A DNA stretch of 64,000 nucleotides, taken from Ruegeria sp. TM1040 (GTDB lineage Bacteria; Pseudomonadota; Alphaproteobacteria; Rhodobacterales; Rhodobacteraceae). Position 1 is the stretch's first letter, and each line of letters begins with the position of its first letter. Under the pieces are notes generated by a model. It was given only the letters and a program-made list of their open reading frames with translations, made no database searches and was not told where the DNA came from. This document shows, one piece after another, positions 33,001 through 41,082 of the stretch. The stretch spans positions 829,501-893,500 of the forward strand of contig NC_008044.1 in the NCBI RefSeq assembly GCF_000014065.1, written 5' to 3'. A program made the position numbers and the translations under genes.

Positions 33001-34436
33001 ATCTGAGCCAGCTTTCGGAAGAGCTGTACGGCTCTGCTTCGCTTGCTGCCAGCGGCATCTCTGCGCTGGTGCGCTCCTTCTCCAGTGACGTCTTGGGGGC
33101 GGAGGATGAACTCGCTGATGCGCAGGCCACAGCACTGGTCGAGTACAACAACGTGATGCGGATCATGGATCTGCAGATCCGATCGGCACAAAGCGCGCGT
33201 GACTCGATCAAAGGCATCTTCGATATCCTCTCGGACGGGCTGGACGCCCGCACACCGCTTGAGCTTGAGGCGCAGCGCCTGCAGCGCGAACGGCTGAAGG
33301 CGGAGCTTTCTGCCGGGATCGATGACCCACAGCGGCTGAGAGAGGTCGTGCAGGGCTTGAACGCGCCCGCAGAGCAGTTCTTCAGCACATACGCGGACTT
33401 CGCCTATGATTACGCCAGAACAAGCGCCCTCATGGATGAGCAGAAGGGCATCGCAGAGGAACAGCTTACAGAGGCAGAGCAGCAACTCCGGGCACTGGAA
33501 AACCAGAAGCGGGCGGTCGAGGAACTCTATGGGCCACTGCTCGGGATCGACCAGAACACCGACAACCTGGAAGAGGCCATGGAGCGCTTGGAGACTGCCA
33601 TGCTTGGCGTCGAGGCGGCCATGCTGCGTGTTGAGGACTCGATGTATGCGCTTGCTCAGGCCCTGCTTTCTGCAGTCTCGGGCATAGGGGGTACGGGCGG
33701 ACTGATGGGGATGGGCCGGGACGCCTTCGACCAGTTCAGCTTTGACCGCACCAATGGCATTCTGAGTGACCAAGGCGCGGGCGTTCTTGACGGCGTTGCC
33801 GCGCAAATCAACGGCCTTTACCAAGACGTCTTTGGCCGAAATGTAGATGTGGCTGGCTTGGACTTCTACGGCGACCTTCTGCAATCCGGACAGGTCAAGG
33901 CGGGCCGCATCCAGTACGATCTGATGACCTCGGGCGAGGCCCAGACGGGGGTGACACCGGGCTTTGGCAACATCGGCTCTGCAGCGCAGCCTGTTGATCC
34001 GGTTGAGGCACTGTATGGCTCGATGCTGGGCCGTGCGGCAGATCCAGCGGGTGTCGAATTCTGGAAGTCTACGGGCCTGCAGGGCGAGGCGTTGATAAGC
34101 GCCTTCCGAGATGGGGCGCTGGCCGCTGGAGACACTCCCAGCTTTGATGGTGGTGGTTACACCGGCAGCGGGCCGCGTGTTGGCGGCCTTGATGGAAAGG
34201 GCGGCTTCCTCGCAATGCTGCATCCTCGTGAGACAGTTATCGATCACACGCGCGCCAACCGTTCGGGCGGCCAAGCCGAGGTGGATAGCAGCGCAGTGGT
34301 TCAGGAATTGCGCAAAATCGGTGATCGGCTGGCAGTTCTGGAGTCCCATGCGCGCGCAACGACTTACAACACAGGCAAGTCGATGCGGACGCACACCAAA
34401 TGGGACAGAGATGGTGTGCCGAAGGAGCGGACTTAA
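30081..34436 (+). CDS. Tail tape measure protein
   Basis: A 1451-residue protein that sets tail length; at about 1.5 angstrom per residue it predicts a tail of roughly 200 nm. The N-terminus repeats a VRARDELGRFVRAG / ARDEFGRFVKGG unit. Residues 80-300 carry the tape-measure core (TKMTNSLRAMGIEAGQAAGVLQSIADVANRTRAPLDATAQLYQRIS). Gly/Ala-rich hydrophobic segments follow (about 620-710), then coiled coils. The C-terminus has two DUF4214-like units (DVFGRNVDVAGLDFYGDLL and SMLGRAADPAGVEFW, about residues 1240-1350), unusual for tape measures. Confidence 0.92.
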   Translation: MTDFARLGIAVDSQPVVRARDELGRFVRAGRTASEAADRLEHSTGRARDEFGRFVKGGNAAAGAATGLSAALRKTVIQMGAVVGIAQSARAVGGAAESYTKMTNSLRAMGIEAGQAAGVLQSIADVANRTRAPLDATAQLYQRISIAGRDLGASQAEVLRFTENVGLALAQTGTSSQEASGALLQLSQAMAGGTVRAEEFNSILEGAFPIAQAAANAIDGAAGSVGKLRQMVVEGEISSREFFEAILSQTDALEAAFEQTVPTISQAFGVLGNNFTMFIGQMDAATGASGVVAEAILMVADNLNTVAGIAVSAGVAVATAYAPAIWGAVKATGAWVASLVTLRGALLATGVGALVVGAGVLIGKFLDLVRATGGWGNALEILGDVASGVWDGIKTSASAIVPALGALWADMHARFVRVLQDMSLAWGNFLWSLGARLDGVPFFESVAQGLKNASDSAIDSMIELDAKASGLEGTAIRLRKEASGLVSEGFDKAAEAAGKLRAQLEGTAGATDTGADAAGELNDALRELEKGGAKAGRGLERVKSEAEAFAEAMEDAAFTTEDFGKDKAGILIGGIDGISGAWGDFVSRGFSDFKGFVKNVLSSFAGMLSQMIAMSARNRIMIGLGFGGVSGGVAQAAAEGGSGLLGNVLGLGSGGAFSGAVSGISSGLGGVLSGGGLGSSFANLGGLVTGSVGGWGAVGAALPALGAVAAAVSFFTTKTKHLDNGLRVTADNMGTLVEEFDKVQKSRFWGLSKKVSLTFEEADEATAAPIRKSIEDITTSIGAAGARLGLTADNFSSWSTQIQVSLKGLDEAARNAEIQRIFDTVADQFSYAALGSFNEAMGGRLIREGEDAAATLDALVSSITSANQAMDLLNGAMFETSVYGADMARQLIDAAGGLDTFNASVNSYFTSFYSQEEQLASRTGLLADQFEALNVAMPATKEAFRDLVEAQDLSTEEGRALYAGLLNLSGEFANLSQLSEELYGSASLAASGISALVRSFSSDVLGAEDELADAQATALVEYNNVMRIMDLQIRSAQSARDSIKGIFDILSDGLDARTPLELEAQRLQRERLKAELSAGIDDPQRLREVVQGLNAPAEQFFSTYADFAYDYARTSALMDEQKGIAEEQLTEAEQQLRALENQKRAVEELYGPLLGIDQNTDNLEEAMERLETAMLGVEAAMLRVEDSMYALAQALLSAVSGIGGTGGLMGMGRDAFDQFSFDRTNGILSDQGAGVLDGVAAQINGLYQDVFGRNVDVAGLDFYGDLLQSGQVKAGRIQYDLMTSGEAQTGVTPGFGNIGSAAQPVDPVEALYGSMLGRAADPAGVEFWKSTGLQGEALISAFRDGALAAGDTPSFDGGGYTGSGPRVGGLDGKGGFLAMLHPRETVIDHTRANRSGGQAEVDSSAVVQELRKIGDRLAVLESHARATTYNTGKSMRTHTKWDRDGVPKERT

Positions 34437-35380
34437 TGAGCCTGAGAATGATCGAGCCAGAGACGATTGACGACGCCGCATTTGTGTCCTCGACCGTTCC
34501 CGAAACTGACGCGCCCGTCTGGGATGTATCAACTGACTATCCGTTCTCTGATCCGGACAACCCAGAAGAGGTGATTGTCGAAGAGGGGCAGCATGCGATC
34601 TACCGCGCTGTCGCTCCCTCGGGGCCCAGCCATGGTGGCGCAGTCGATCCTGCCACCGACACGGGGAACACCAAATGGGTGAAAATCCGCTCTACCAACC
34701 GTTGGCGGGTCTTCGATGAGTATATCGGCGACCCGAGTGTCCAGGCAAATAGCGCGCAATGGGTGATAACCGCGCCCAACGTGATCGACAGTGTGGCTTT
34801 GTTCGGGCTCTACGCTCTGTCGGTGACGGTCCTTGTTCGCGACAGTGGTGGGGCCGAGGTCTACAATCAGACATACTCACTGCAGGATGAGAACAGTGTG
34901 GTTGATCTCTACACCTACCTCACCAGCCCGATTATCCTCAGTGACCGCTTGGTCATCACAGATATTCCGCCCTACGCGGGTGCAAAGGTGACTGTCACTG
35001 CGGAGGCATCCGGAGAGGACATAGAGGTCGGGCAGATCGTGATCGGCCGGAAAGAAGAGCTCGGCGTCACGATTGATGAGATCCCGCTGTCTATTCAGGA
35101 CTTCTCCCGCAAAGAGCGCGACCCTGATTTTGGTCGGGTGTCGCTGTTGGAGAAGGACTTTGCGGACGAAATGCCCGTCGCATTTGTCTTCCCGACCTCG
35201 CGCGCTTCCTACCTGAAAAGCCGTCTGGCAAGCCGTCGTGCCAAACTGACGGTCTACAGCAGCGATGGGCCGTACAAGGCCAATGAGTTTTCCGTCTACG
35301 GATTTTATCAGTCCTTTCAGGTCGTTCCCCGCATCGGGATCGAGTCTGAGGGCATTCTCGAACTGGAGAGTATCACATGA
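34436..35380 (+). CDS. Tail tip protein, unknown (314 aa)
   Basis: The start MSLRMIEPETID shares a base with the tape-measure stop (TAATG). A beta-rich protein with NTKWVKIRSTNRWRVFDEYIGDPS, then VIDSVALFGLYALSVTVLVRDSGGAEVYN, probably a jelly-roll, and a C-terminal part with RVSLLEKDFADEMPVAFVFPTSRASYLKSRLASRRAKLTVYSS. It is a structural tail-tip protein by position between tape measure and fibre. Canonical hub proteins are not recognisable. Confidence 0.6.
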   Translation: MSLRMIEPETIDDAAFVSSTVPETDAPVWDVSTDYPFSDPDNPEEVIVEEGQHAIYRAVAPSGPSHGGAVDPATDTGNTKWVKIRSTNRWRVFDEYIGDPSVQANSAQWVITAPNVIDSVALFGLYALSVTVLVRDSGGAEVYNQTYSLQDENSVVDLYTYLTSPIILSDRLVITDIPPYAGAKVTVTAEASGEDIEVGQIVIGRKEELGVTIDEIPLSIQDFSRKERDPDFGRVSLLEKDFADEMPVAFVFPTSRASYLKSRLASRRAKLTVYSSDGPYKANEFSVYGFYQSFQVVPRIGIESEGILELESIT

Positions 35381-36894
35381 GCGATCCGACGATCACACCG
35401 CCGCCAGATGCACCATCTCGTCAGCAGCCGTCTACCTTCTCCGCGCGGGGAGATGCGTTCTTTGCCTGGATGGTCACTTTTGCCGGTGAGGTAACAACTG
35501 TCATTTCGTGGGTCTCGGAAAAGGTCACCGAAATCGCGGGCAGCGTAGCCGCAGCGTCTGATAGTGCGGCTGCGGCGTCTACAAGCGCCTCGCAAGCCGC
35601 GCAGTCTGCTCTGACTGCGGCGGGGGCTGCCAACTATCAAGGCGACTATGACGCTGGGACGCTATACGCGGTTGGCGAAAGTGTTTCCTACACGGGTAGC
35701 GAATTTGTCAAAAAGACCACTGCGCCTGCTGGAACTACGCCGGTCGATGGTACCGATTGGCTTGAGGTCGGGAACGCCGCAGTTACAAGCAAAGCCTTGA
35801 CTCTAACCGGGACGTCTCCCGCTTTGGATTTGTCAGTTGCTGATTTCTTCGACTTGACCCTCACTGGCGACACGACGTTGTCTTTTGTTAATGCACCAGT
35901 GGCGGGTACTGTCAAAAACTTCACCCTAAAACTGACAGGTGGTTCCGAGAACGCAGGTTTCGCTCTGGCATCAGCGACTTACGATAGTGTTTCTTTTTCG
36001 GTGGGCGCACAGGGAACTGAACCAAAATCTATAACCTTCAAGCCAGACGGCACAAAGATGTTCGTCAGTGACGGTAGCACCCCGGACTCCATATACCAGT
36101 ATAGTCTGTCAACAGCTTGGGATTTGTCCACCGCCAGTTACGACAGCGCCTCATTCAATGTGACTTCGCAGGTGGGAGTAGTTGAAGGCGTAGAGTTTAG
36201 TTCAGACGGCACGAAAATGTTCGTCCTCGATTTCAACAGTGACAGGGTCTACCAATACACTCTGTCAACAGCTTGGGATTTATCCACCGCCAGTTACGAC
36301 AGTGTTTCGTATCTTGTGCCGTCACCGGTGACACAACCTCAAGGCTTAGCGTTTAAGTCCGACGGCATGAAAATGTACGTGCAAGGCTACGGTCCGAGCG
36401 AGGGGATTTCTCAGTTCACGCTCTCTACTGCGTGGGACTTGTCTACGGCCAGTTACGACAGCGTCAATTTTGACTTCACTGCACCGTCTGTAGGTTTCGC
36501 TGTGAACATGTCCATCTCAAGCGACGGAACGAAGATATTTTTACAGAACTCCAGTTCTGTAATTCAGTACAACTTGTCGACAGCCTGGGACTTGTCTACG
36601 GCGACCTACTCTGGGGTTTCGTTTTCCGTGTCCGCTCAAGACACTGCGATGAAACACGCAGTTTTCAAACCAGATGGTACAAAAATGTACGTTGCTGGTG
36701 ACACCAACAACACCCTATTCCAGTATTCCACTGACGTCGATGTTGAATTCACTTTGACATACCCGACGATACGGTGGCCGGGCGGTGTTGCTCCAACAGT
36801 TGCGTCAGATGGTGAAACGGACCTGATATACTTTACCACGCGCGATGGGGGCACCACGTTCTACGGCACGAAACGAGGAGACGCGTACTCATGA
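35377..36894 (+). CDS. Tail fibre / receptor-binding protein with five repeats
   Basis: A 505-residue protein. The N-terminal 80 residues include an Ala/Ser-rich trimeric coiled-coil stretch (AAASDSAAAASTSASQAAQSALTAAG), then a GDYDAGTLYAVGESVSYTGSEFVKK carbohydrate-binding-like module (residues 88-130). Residues about 200-452 hold five repeats of about 50 residues with STAWDLSTASYDSVSF and PDGTKMFV phrases, likely a beta-propeller for receptor binding. DNA of the repeats is AT-richer than its surroundings, suggesting recent acquisition. Confidence 0.75.
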   Translation: MSDPTITPPPDAPSRQQPSTFSARGDAFFAWMVTFAGEVTTVISWVSEKVTEIAGSVAAASDSAAAASTSASQAAQSALTAAGAANYQGDYDAGTLYAVGESVSYTGSEFVKKTTAPAGTTPVDGTDWLEVGNAAVTSKALTLTGTSPALDLSVADFFDLTLTGDTTLSFVNAPVAGTVKNFTLKLTGGSENAGFALASATYDSVSFSVGAQGTEPKSITFKPDGTKMFVSDGSTPDSIYQYSLSTAWDLSTASYDSASFNVTSQVGVVEGVEFSSDGTKMFVLDFNSDRVYQYTLSTAWDLSTASYDSVSYLVPSPVTQPQGLAFKSDGMKMYVQGYGPSEGISQFTLSTAWDLSTASYDSVNFDFTAPSVGFAVNMSISSDGTKIFLQNSSSVIQYNLSTAWDLSTATYSGVSFSVSAQDTAMKHAVFKPDGTKMYVAGDTNNTLFQYSTDVDVEFTLTYPTIRWPGGVAPTVASDGETDLIYFTTRDGGTTFYGTKRGDAYS

Positions 36895-37436
36895 CTTATG
36901 CTTTGGTGAGAGACGGAATTTTAACCCGCTATCCCTACTCCCTCGAAGACCTTCGTCGCGACAACCCTCGCTTGAGTCTGCCGCCCACTCTCCCCGGCTT
37001 CAAGCTGGCAGAGTACGGCATGTTCCCAGTCTTGATCGCAGAGCGACCCACTCTGGAAACTGATGAGGTAGCAGTTCTGTCGGAAATTCCTGAGCTTGTA
37101 GAAGGGCAGTGGGTTCTTGGCTGGACGGTGCGGGCAAAGACACCCGAAGAGGTCGCAGCCGAACGTGATGCAATGTCTGTTCCGCGCGGTCAGTTTGCTG
37201 TCGCTGCAGCCGGGGCAGGGCTCGTGACTGAGCAGGAGGCCTTGAATTGGGCAGGCGGGAACAGCCTTCCTGCTACCGTCAACGCAGTGATCGACGCCTT
37301 GCCCCAAGCTGAGCAACTGCCTGCGAGGGTCGAGGCCCTGACGGCGCTGAACGTGCAGCGCATGCACCCCCTTGTGCTGATGCTGCAAGCGTCTCTCGGC
37401 TTGACCGATGAGCAGACAGACGGGCTCTTCGTCTAA
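36891..37436 (+). CDS. Tail fibre assembly-type protein (181 aa)
   Basis: It starts MTYALVRDGILTRYPYSLEDLRRDNPRLSLPPTLPGFKLAEYGMFPV, with VLGWTVRAKTPEEVAAERD, the pattern of proteins following tail fibre genes (chaperone or fibre-tip). The second half is helical with LNVQRMHPLVLMLQASLGLTDEQTDGLFV. It overlaps the fibre gene by 4 bases and the DUF1353 gene by 29. Confidence 0.65.
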   Translation: MTYALVRDGILTRYPYSLEDLRRDNPRLSLPPTLPGFKLAEYGMFPVLIAERPTLETDEVAVLSEIPELVEGQWVLGWTVRAKTPEEVAAERDAMSVPRGQFAVAAAGAGLVTEQEALNWAGGNSLPATVNAVIDALPQAEQLPARVEALTALNVQRMHPLVLMLQASLGLTDEQTDGLFV

Positions 37437-37761
37437 CTGGTACATCCGCCGCGGGGACGGATACCTAACCACATCTGAAATCGCATGGGAGATCGGGGCC
37501 AAGGGCTCCGGTCTCTTTCTCTACGTGCCTCCGGGCTTTGCCTTTGACGTCTCGATTCCTCGCTGGGCCGGGTGGATCTTCGACCGGCACGATCCCCGCT
37601 ATCTCAAAGCCGCCGCGCTGCATGATTACGCCCTCCACCGGCTCGGCTGGGGGCGGGTCAGCGCGGCTGCACCCTTTTCCGAAGCGCTGCGCGCCGCTGG
37701 CGTCTCGCGCATCCGCAGGCTGGCAATGGTTCTGGCCGTCACTATCCACAAATGGAGATGA
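37408..37761 (+). CDS. DUF1353-family phage protein
   Basis: A 117-residue protein with the DUF1353 core: YVPPGFAFDVSIPRWAGWIFDRHDPRYLKAAALHDYALHRLGWGR, then AAPFSEALRAAGVSRIRRLAMVLAV. The conserved HDYAL motif is the family hallmark. Members lie near lysis genes of tailed phages. The biochemical role is not established. Confidence 0.85.
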   Translation: MSRQTGSSSNWYIRRGDGYLTTSEIAWEIGAKGSGLFLYVPPGFAFDVSIPRWAGWIFDRHDPRYLKAAALHDYALHRLGWGRVSAAAPFSEALRAAGVSRIRRLAMVLAVTIHKWR

Positions 37762-37767
37762 GCAACC

Positions 37768-38064
37768 GTGAAAGACCTGCTGTTTGCGATTGAATTCTGG
37801 CTGGCTATGGCGGCGGCAATCCTGCTGAAGCTGCGCGCCTCGCCCCAAATCACCCTTTTCGGGGCTATCACCACCACCGCGTCAGCGATCTGCTGCGCTC
37901 TGGTGTTCACTGAGCCCCTTATGGATTGGCTGGAGCTTGATGGCGAGGTCTACACCTACGCAGTTTGCGCTCTGATCGCGCTGACCGGTGAGCATATCGC
38001 CCGACAGATCCTTTCCCTTGGCATTGAGGATGCCGTCCGACTTCTGCGGGGGAACAAGAAATGA
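37768..38064 (+). CDS. Putative holin (98 aa)
   Basis: A GTG-start membrane protein with about three hydrophobic segments (FAIEFWLAMAAAILLKL, ITLFGAITTTASAICCALVF, YTYAVCALIALTGEHI) and a charged C-terminus RLLRGNKK. Topology and position just before the endolysin genes suggest a class I holin that times lysis by forming membrane holes. Another candidate is the 132-residue membrane protein after the endolysin. Confidence 0.65.
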   Translation: MKDLLFAIEFWLAMAAAILLKLRASPQITLFGAITTTASAICCALVFTEPLMDWLELDGEVYTYAVCALIALTGEHIARQILSLGIEDAVRLLRGNKK

Positions 38065-38495
38065 CGTGGGGCAAGTTTATCGTCGGGGCTTGGGGCGCCG
38101 TGCTTGCGCTGAGCCTTATGACCAGTGCGCTACCCGCGAGCTGGTGGTTTCAGGCTGGGGAGGTGCGCGTTGCCGACGCTTCATCCGGTGAGTGTCCGGA
38201 AATGCAGTTTGATCGCGAGATCAACCGGCCATTCAAGGCCGCCTGGACTGTTACCATCATGGGGCGCGCCTCCTATGGCTGGGCCACCTATCGCACCTTT
38301 CAGGGCGCCAATGACTATCGGCCGGAAAACCAGCTGCCGGACAAGCTCGACCTCTGTTGGTGGACGTGGGCGGATCCGCTCCTCCTGCCACCGGGGGAAT
38401 ACCGTGTGAACACTCTCTGGCGCATCCATCCGACGCAGGGCAGGGCACGCGAGATCAGGCGCACCAGCAATACATTCACGATCAGCGGAGGCTAG
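38061..38495 (+). CDS. Membrane-anchored or exported lysis-cassette protein (144 aa)
   Basis: An N-terminal hydrophobic segment (KFIVGAWGAVLALSLMTSALPASWW) is a signal or anchor. The periplasmic part has four Trp-rich strands and two Cys (GECPEMQFDREINRPFKAAWTVTI, LDLCWWTWADPLLLPPGEYRVNTLWRI). It could help lysis, but it lacks the coiled coil of spanins. Not recognised. Confidence 0.55.
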   Translation: MTWGKFIVGAWGAVLALSLMTSALPASWWFQAGEVRVADASSGECPEMQFDREINRPFKAAWTVTIMGRASYGWATYRTFQGANDYRPENQLPDKLDLCWWTWADPLLLPPGEYRVNTLWRIHPTQGRAREIRRTSNTFTISGG

Positions 38496-38496
38496 A

Positions 38497-39306
38497 ATGC
38501 AGAAGAACTTCGACCGAAGCCTTGATTGGGTTCTGGCCCATGAAGGCGGTTATGTGAACCACCCCAAGGATCCGGGGGGAGCCACGAATATGGGTGTCAC
38601 TCAGCGCACGTATGATGCCGATCTGCGGCGTCGTCAGCTCTCATCTCGCAGCGTGAAACTGATCACCATGGAAGAGGTGAAGGCGATCTATCGCAGCCAA
38701 TACTGGGACAAGGTGGGTGGCGATGAGCTTCCCGGGGGCTTGGACTACTGCGTCTTTGACTTCGCGGTAAATAGCGGTGTTTCGCGCGCAGTGAAGTTCA
38801 TGCAGCGCCAGCTCGGCGTCAAGGCTGATGGGATTGTCGGGGTGAACACCATGGAAGCCGTAGACCGCGCGGACGTCGAAGGGTTGATCCAGTCTATCTG
38901 TCAGGCTCGGTTCTCCTGGCTGAAGAAGCTGCGCCACTGGGGCACGTTTGGCCGCGGCTGGACACGCCGGGTGATGGGGGAAAGCCTCGGCGTTCAGGCG
39001 CGCGACACCGGCGTGATCGATCGCGCTGTCTACCTCCATCGTGAACTTGCCGTCATTCACGCGCCGTCCTATCGCGAGGATGGTTCGGGGGCCCGCGCCG
39101 AGGACGGTGAACGGAGCCTGTCTGCCACGGTCAAGGAGTTGATCACGTCTGGTAAGGGGTGGACCAATGGCGGCGCTTTGGGTGGCGGCGCAATCGCCCT
39201 CACACAGCTTCAAGGCCCTGTTGCCTACGCCTTGGCCGCTGTGCTTCTGATTGCTGCTGTGACCGCCGCTCTGTACTTCCTGCGATCGCAGGAGGCTGAG
39301 GCATGA
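38497..39306 (+). CDS. Endolysin, GH108 muramidase with C-terminal membrane helix
   Basis: A 269-residue cell-wall hydrolase. The GH108 domain opens FDRSLDWVLAHEGGYVNHPKDPGGATNMGVTQRTY, with the catalytic Glu in HEGGY. Its peptidoglycan-binding partner domain follows (DYCVFDFAVNSGVSRAVKFMQRQLGVKADGIVGVNTMEAV). The C-terminus ends in a membrane helix (VAYALAAVLLIAAVTAALYFL, residues about 240-262), so it may be membrane-tethered before lysis. It cuts the glycan backbone. Confidence 0.9.
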   Translation: MQKNFDRSLDWVLAHEGGYVNHPKDPGGATNMGVTQRTYDADLRRRQLSSRSVKLITMEEVKAIYRSQYWDKVGGDELPGGLDYCVFDFAVNSGVSRAVKFMQRQLGVKADGIVGVNTMEAVDRADVEGLIQSICQARFSWLKKLRHWGTFGRGWTRRVMGESLGVQARDTGVIDRAVYLHRELAVIHAPSYREDGSGARAEDGERSLSATVKELITSGKGWTNGGALGGGAIALTQLQGPVAYALAAVLLIAAVTAALYFLRSQEAEA

Positions 39307-39701
39307 CCGGCTTGATCGCATTCCTCATGCGCATGGGTTTCGGTGGAATGGTGGACAAAGCCATCAGCCACTTGGAGCGCCGCGCAGAGCTTCAAAACGA
39401 CCGCGAGAAGCTCAGGAGCCAAACGACTGTAGAGCTGGCCCGTGAGGCCGTGAAAGAAGCCCAGATCATGGCCGACTACAATCGCGCCAAGTTCGCCTTT
39501 CCGTGGTTCTGGCTGTTCGCTGCGCTCTTCCTCGTACCCTTGGCCGCATGGTGGAGCGCAGTCATTCTCGACAGCATCTTCGGCTTCACCTGGTCTGTCG
39601 CAGATCTGCCAACCCCGCAGATGCAGGAGTGGGCCGGGGATATGATCCGCTGGCTATTCTATGTCGGCACAGGTGTCGGAGCGATCAAGTCGCTTCGGTG
39701 A
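39303..39701 (+). CDS. Phage membrane protein, holin-like (132 aa)
   Basis: An amphipathic N-terminal helix (FLMRMGFGGMVDKAISHLERRAELQNDREKLRSQTTVELAREAVKEAQIM) is followed by two membrane helices (FPWFWLFAALFLVPLAAWW and MIRWLFYVGTGVGAIKSL). It resembles 3TM-type phage holins that follow endolysins in rhizobial and roseobacter phages. It overlaps the endolysin gene by 4 bases and ends the late operon. Confidence 0.7.
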   Translation: MTGLIAFLMRMGFGGMVDKAISHLERRAELQNDREKLRSQTTVELAREAVKEAQIMADYNRAKFAFPWFWLFAALFLVPLAAWWSAVILDSIFGFTWSVADLPTPQMQEWAGDMIRWLFYVGTGVGAIKSLR

Positions 39702-39723
39702 AGCTGGCATAACCTCAAAGACG

Positions 39724-39751
39724 AAAGCCCCGGTGACTGCCGGGGCTTTTT
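39724..39751 (+). terminator. Terminator of the late operon
   Basis: A 10-bp stem AAAGCCCCGG / CCGGGGCTTT with a TGACTG loop and a T run, 22 bases past the last late gene. The A-run on the other side suggests it works in both directions. Confidence 0.9.
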
Positions 39752-39757
39752 CGTTTC

Positions 39758-39784
39758 TTGATCCGCTCTTGATTGTGCGCTGAT
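39758..39784. repeat. 27-bp direct repeat, copy 1
   Basis: Starts TTGATCCGCTCTTGATTGTG. It recurs at 40590-40616 with 26 of 27 bases identical, and weaker identity extends about 14 bases upstream. The two copies flank the LuxR-type regulator gene. Confidence 0.8.
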
Positions 39785-39872
39785 GCACTATTCGGATCAT
39801 CATCGCTCACCAGATCACCGCGAAGCTGTGGTGTATCGGTTGTGACCAGTTGGCTCATCAAGTGGAGTTTAG

Positions 39873-40487
39873 CTAGAACAAACCGGCTGACTTCGCAGCC
39901 AAAGCTGCCTGTGTTCGGTTTTGGACTTCGAGCTTTCTGCATAACGTTCGAACATGGAACTTTATGGTCACTTCTTCCAGCTCCAGCTCACGAGCAATTT
40001 CTTTGTTGGTCTTGGCATTACACACGCCCTCCAATACTTGGATTTGCCGCGGGCTGAGACCATCCAAGAGGGGGTGAGTTGGTGCGACTGTACTCTCGCG
40101 TAGCAAGTCATGCGGGATAAAGATTTCGCCAGCGCACATAAACTTCACTGCGTTCAAAAGAGTAAGGCCACTGATAGTCTTGGGCACAAACCCGACTGCC
40201 CCAGCGTCAAGAACTTCCTTTGCAAGACCTGGTGAGCCACTACCAGAGAGAATAGCTACACCTTTCCCGCCATTTGCCACGAGAGCTCTCTTCAGGACCT
40301 CGATACTGTTCATACCCGGCATCTGGTAGTCTAGAATGACTAGATCGAACGATACGTCGGTCTGCATAGCATCGAATGCGGCGTGGGCATCACAGACCGC
40401 CTTGACATCGATTTCACCGTCAGCGGTGAGGTAAGCGGCAATCGCTTCACGCACCATATCATGGTCATCGGCCAGTAGCACACGCAT
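39873..40487 (-). CDS. NarL/LuxR-type response regulator
   Basis: A 204-residue response regulator. The receiver domain has the acidic pocket LLADDHD, the phospho-acceptor Asp53 in VILDYQMPG, and a K in VPKTISG. The C-terminal LuxR helix-turn-helix is LSPRQIQVLEGVCNAKTNKEIARELELEEVTIKFHVRTLCRKLEVQNR. Start MRVLLADDHD is chosen from the family. It lies inside attL/attR, reversed to the late genes, and is the likely transcription output of the nearby kinase. It is flanked by 27-bp repeats. Confidence 0.9.
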   Translation of the reverse strand: MRVLLADDHDMVREAIAAYLTADGEIDVKAVCDAHAAFDAMQTDVSFDLVILDYQMPGMNSIEVLKRALVANGGKGVAILSGSGSPGLAKEVLDAGAVGFVPKTISGLTLLNAVKFMCAGEIFIPHDLLRESTVAPTHPLLDGLSPRQIQVLEGVCNAKTNKEIARELELEEVTIKFHVRTLCRKLEVQNRTQAALAAKSAGLF

Positions 40488-40589
40488 CAGTTGCCCCCAA
40501 AAGTACCTCAACAGAGCGCTCAGAGTACTGATCGAGGATTAATGGCCGATGAACGATTAGTCATTCAAACTCTCGAGCTTTTTGGCTTG

Positions 40590-40616
40590 TTGATCCGCTC
40601 TTGATCGTGCGCTGAT
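40590..40616. repeat. 27-bp direct repeat, copy 2
   Basis: Second copy of the repeat at 39758-39784 (one mismatch). It lies between the LuxR-type regulator and the stand-alone receiver gene, about 830 bases from copy 1. Confidence 0.8.
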
Positions 40617-40656
40617 TTAGGAGTCGTTTCATCTCGTATTTTGGGAGTTGTCTATT

Positions 40657-41082
40657 TCATTTGGCCGTCTCAGGATCATTCGCCAAAATATCTGCCAATC
40701 GTTGTAGATATTCTATGATGAGCGGTTTGTTGCAGTAGTCTCTCACTACAGAGAATTGTTGCGCACGTTCTTTGTCTCTTGGGTTGAGCGAGGTTGTGAG
40801 CATCATGACGACGACACGTGCGAAGCGTTCACCCAATTCCGCTGTCGCGGTTTCCAAAAACTCGAACCCATCCATGCGGGGCATGTTAACGTCTAGCAGG
40901 ATTGCATCCACTACCGGTCTGTCGCCTGCCTGCCTCAAGTGGTCAAGCGCCTCTTCCGCTGAAAGAAACGTTATAAATTCCCCGACCAACCCTGAGCGTT
41001 CGACCACTCGTTTGCACATGCGATGGTCAATCTCGTTATCGTCGATGAGCATTATCGAGCCAATGGGAGATGAAGTGCTCAT
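40657..41082 (-). CDS. Stand-alone receiver (CheY-like) response regulator
   Basis: A 141-residue single-domain receiver of the Rcp1/phytochrome-partner type: SIMLIDDNEIDHRMCKRVVERSGL, the phospho-acceptor Asp64 in AILLDVNMPRMDGFEFLE, VVVMMLTTSLNPRDKERA and YCNKPL (Lys). There is no output domain, so it may work in a phosphorelay or by protein contact. The start MSTSSPIG overlaps the kinase stop (ATGA), showing they are translated together. Confidence 0.9.
   Translation of the reverse strand: MSTSSPIGSIMLIDDNEIDHRMCKRVVERSGLVGEFITFLSAEEALDHLRQAGDRPVVDAILLDVNMPRMDGFEFLETATAELGERFARVVVMMLTTSLNPRDKERAQQFSVVRDYCNKPLIIEYLQRLADILANDPETAK

Noticed and set aside
32961-34532. 523-codon minus-strand frame opposite the tape measure
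   Set aside because: It mirrors the codon bias of the tape-measure gene; no ribosome site or recognisable domain.
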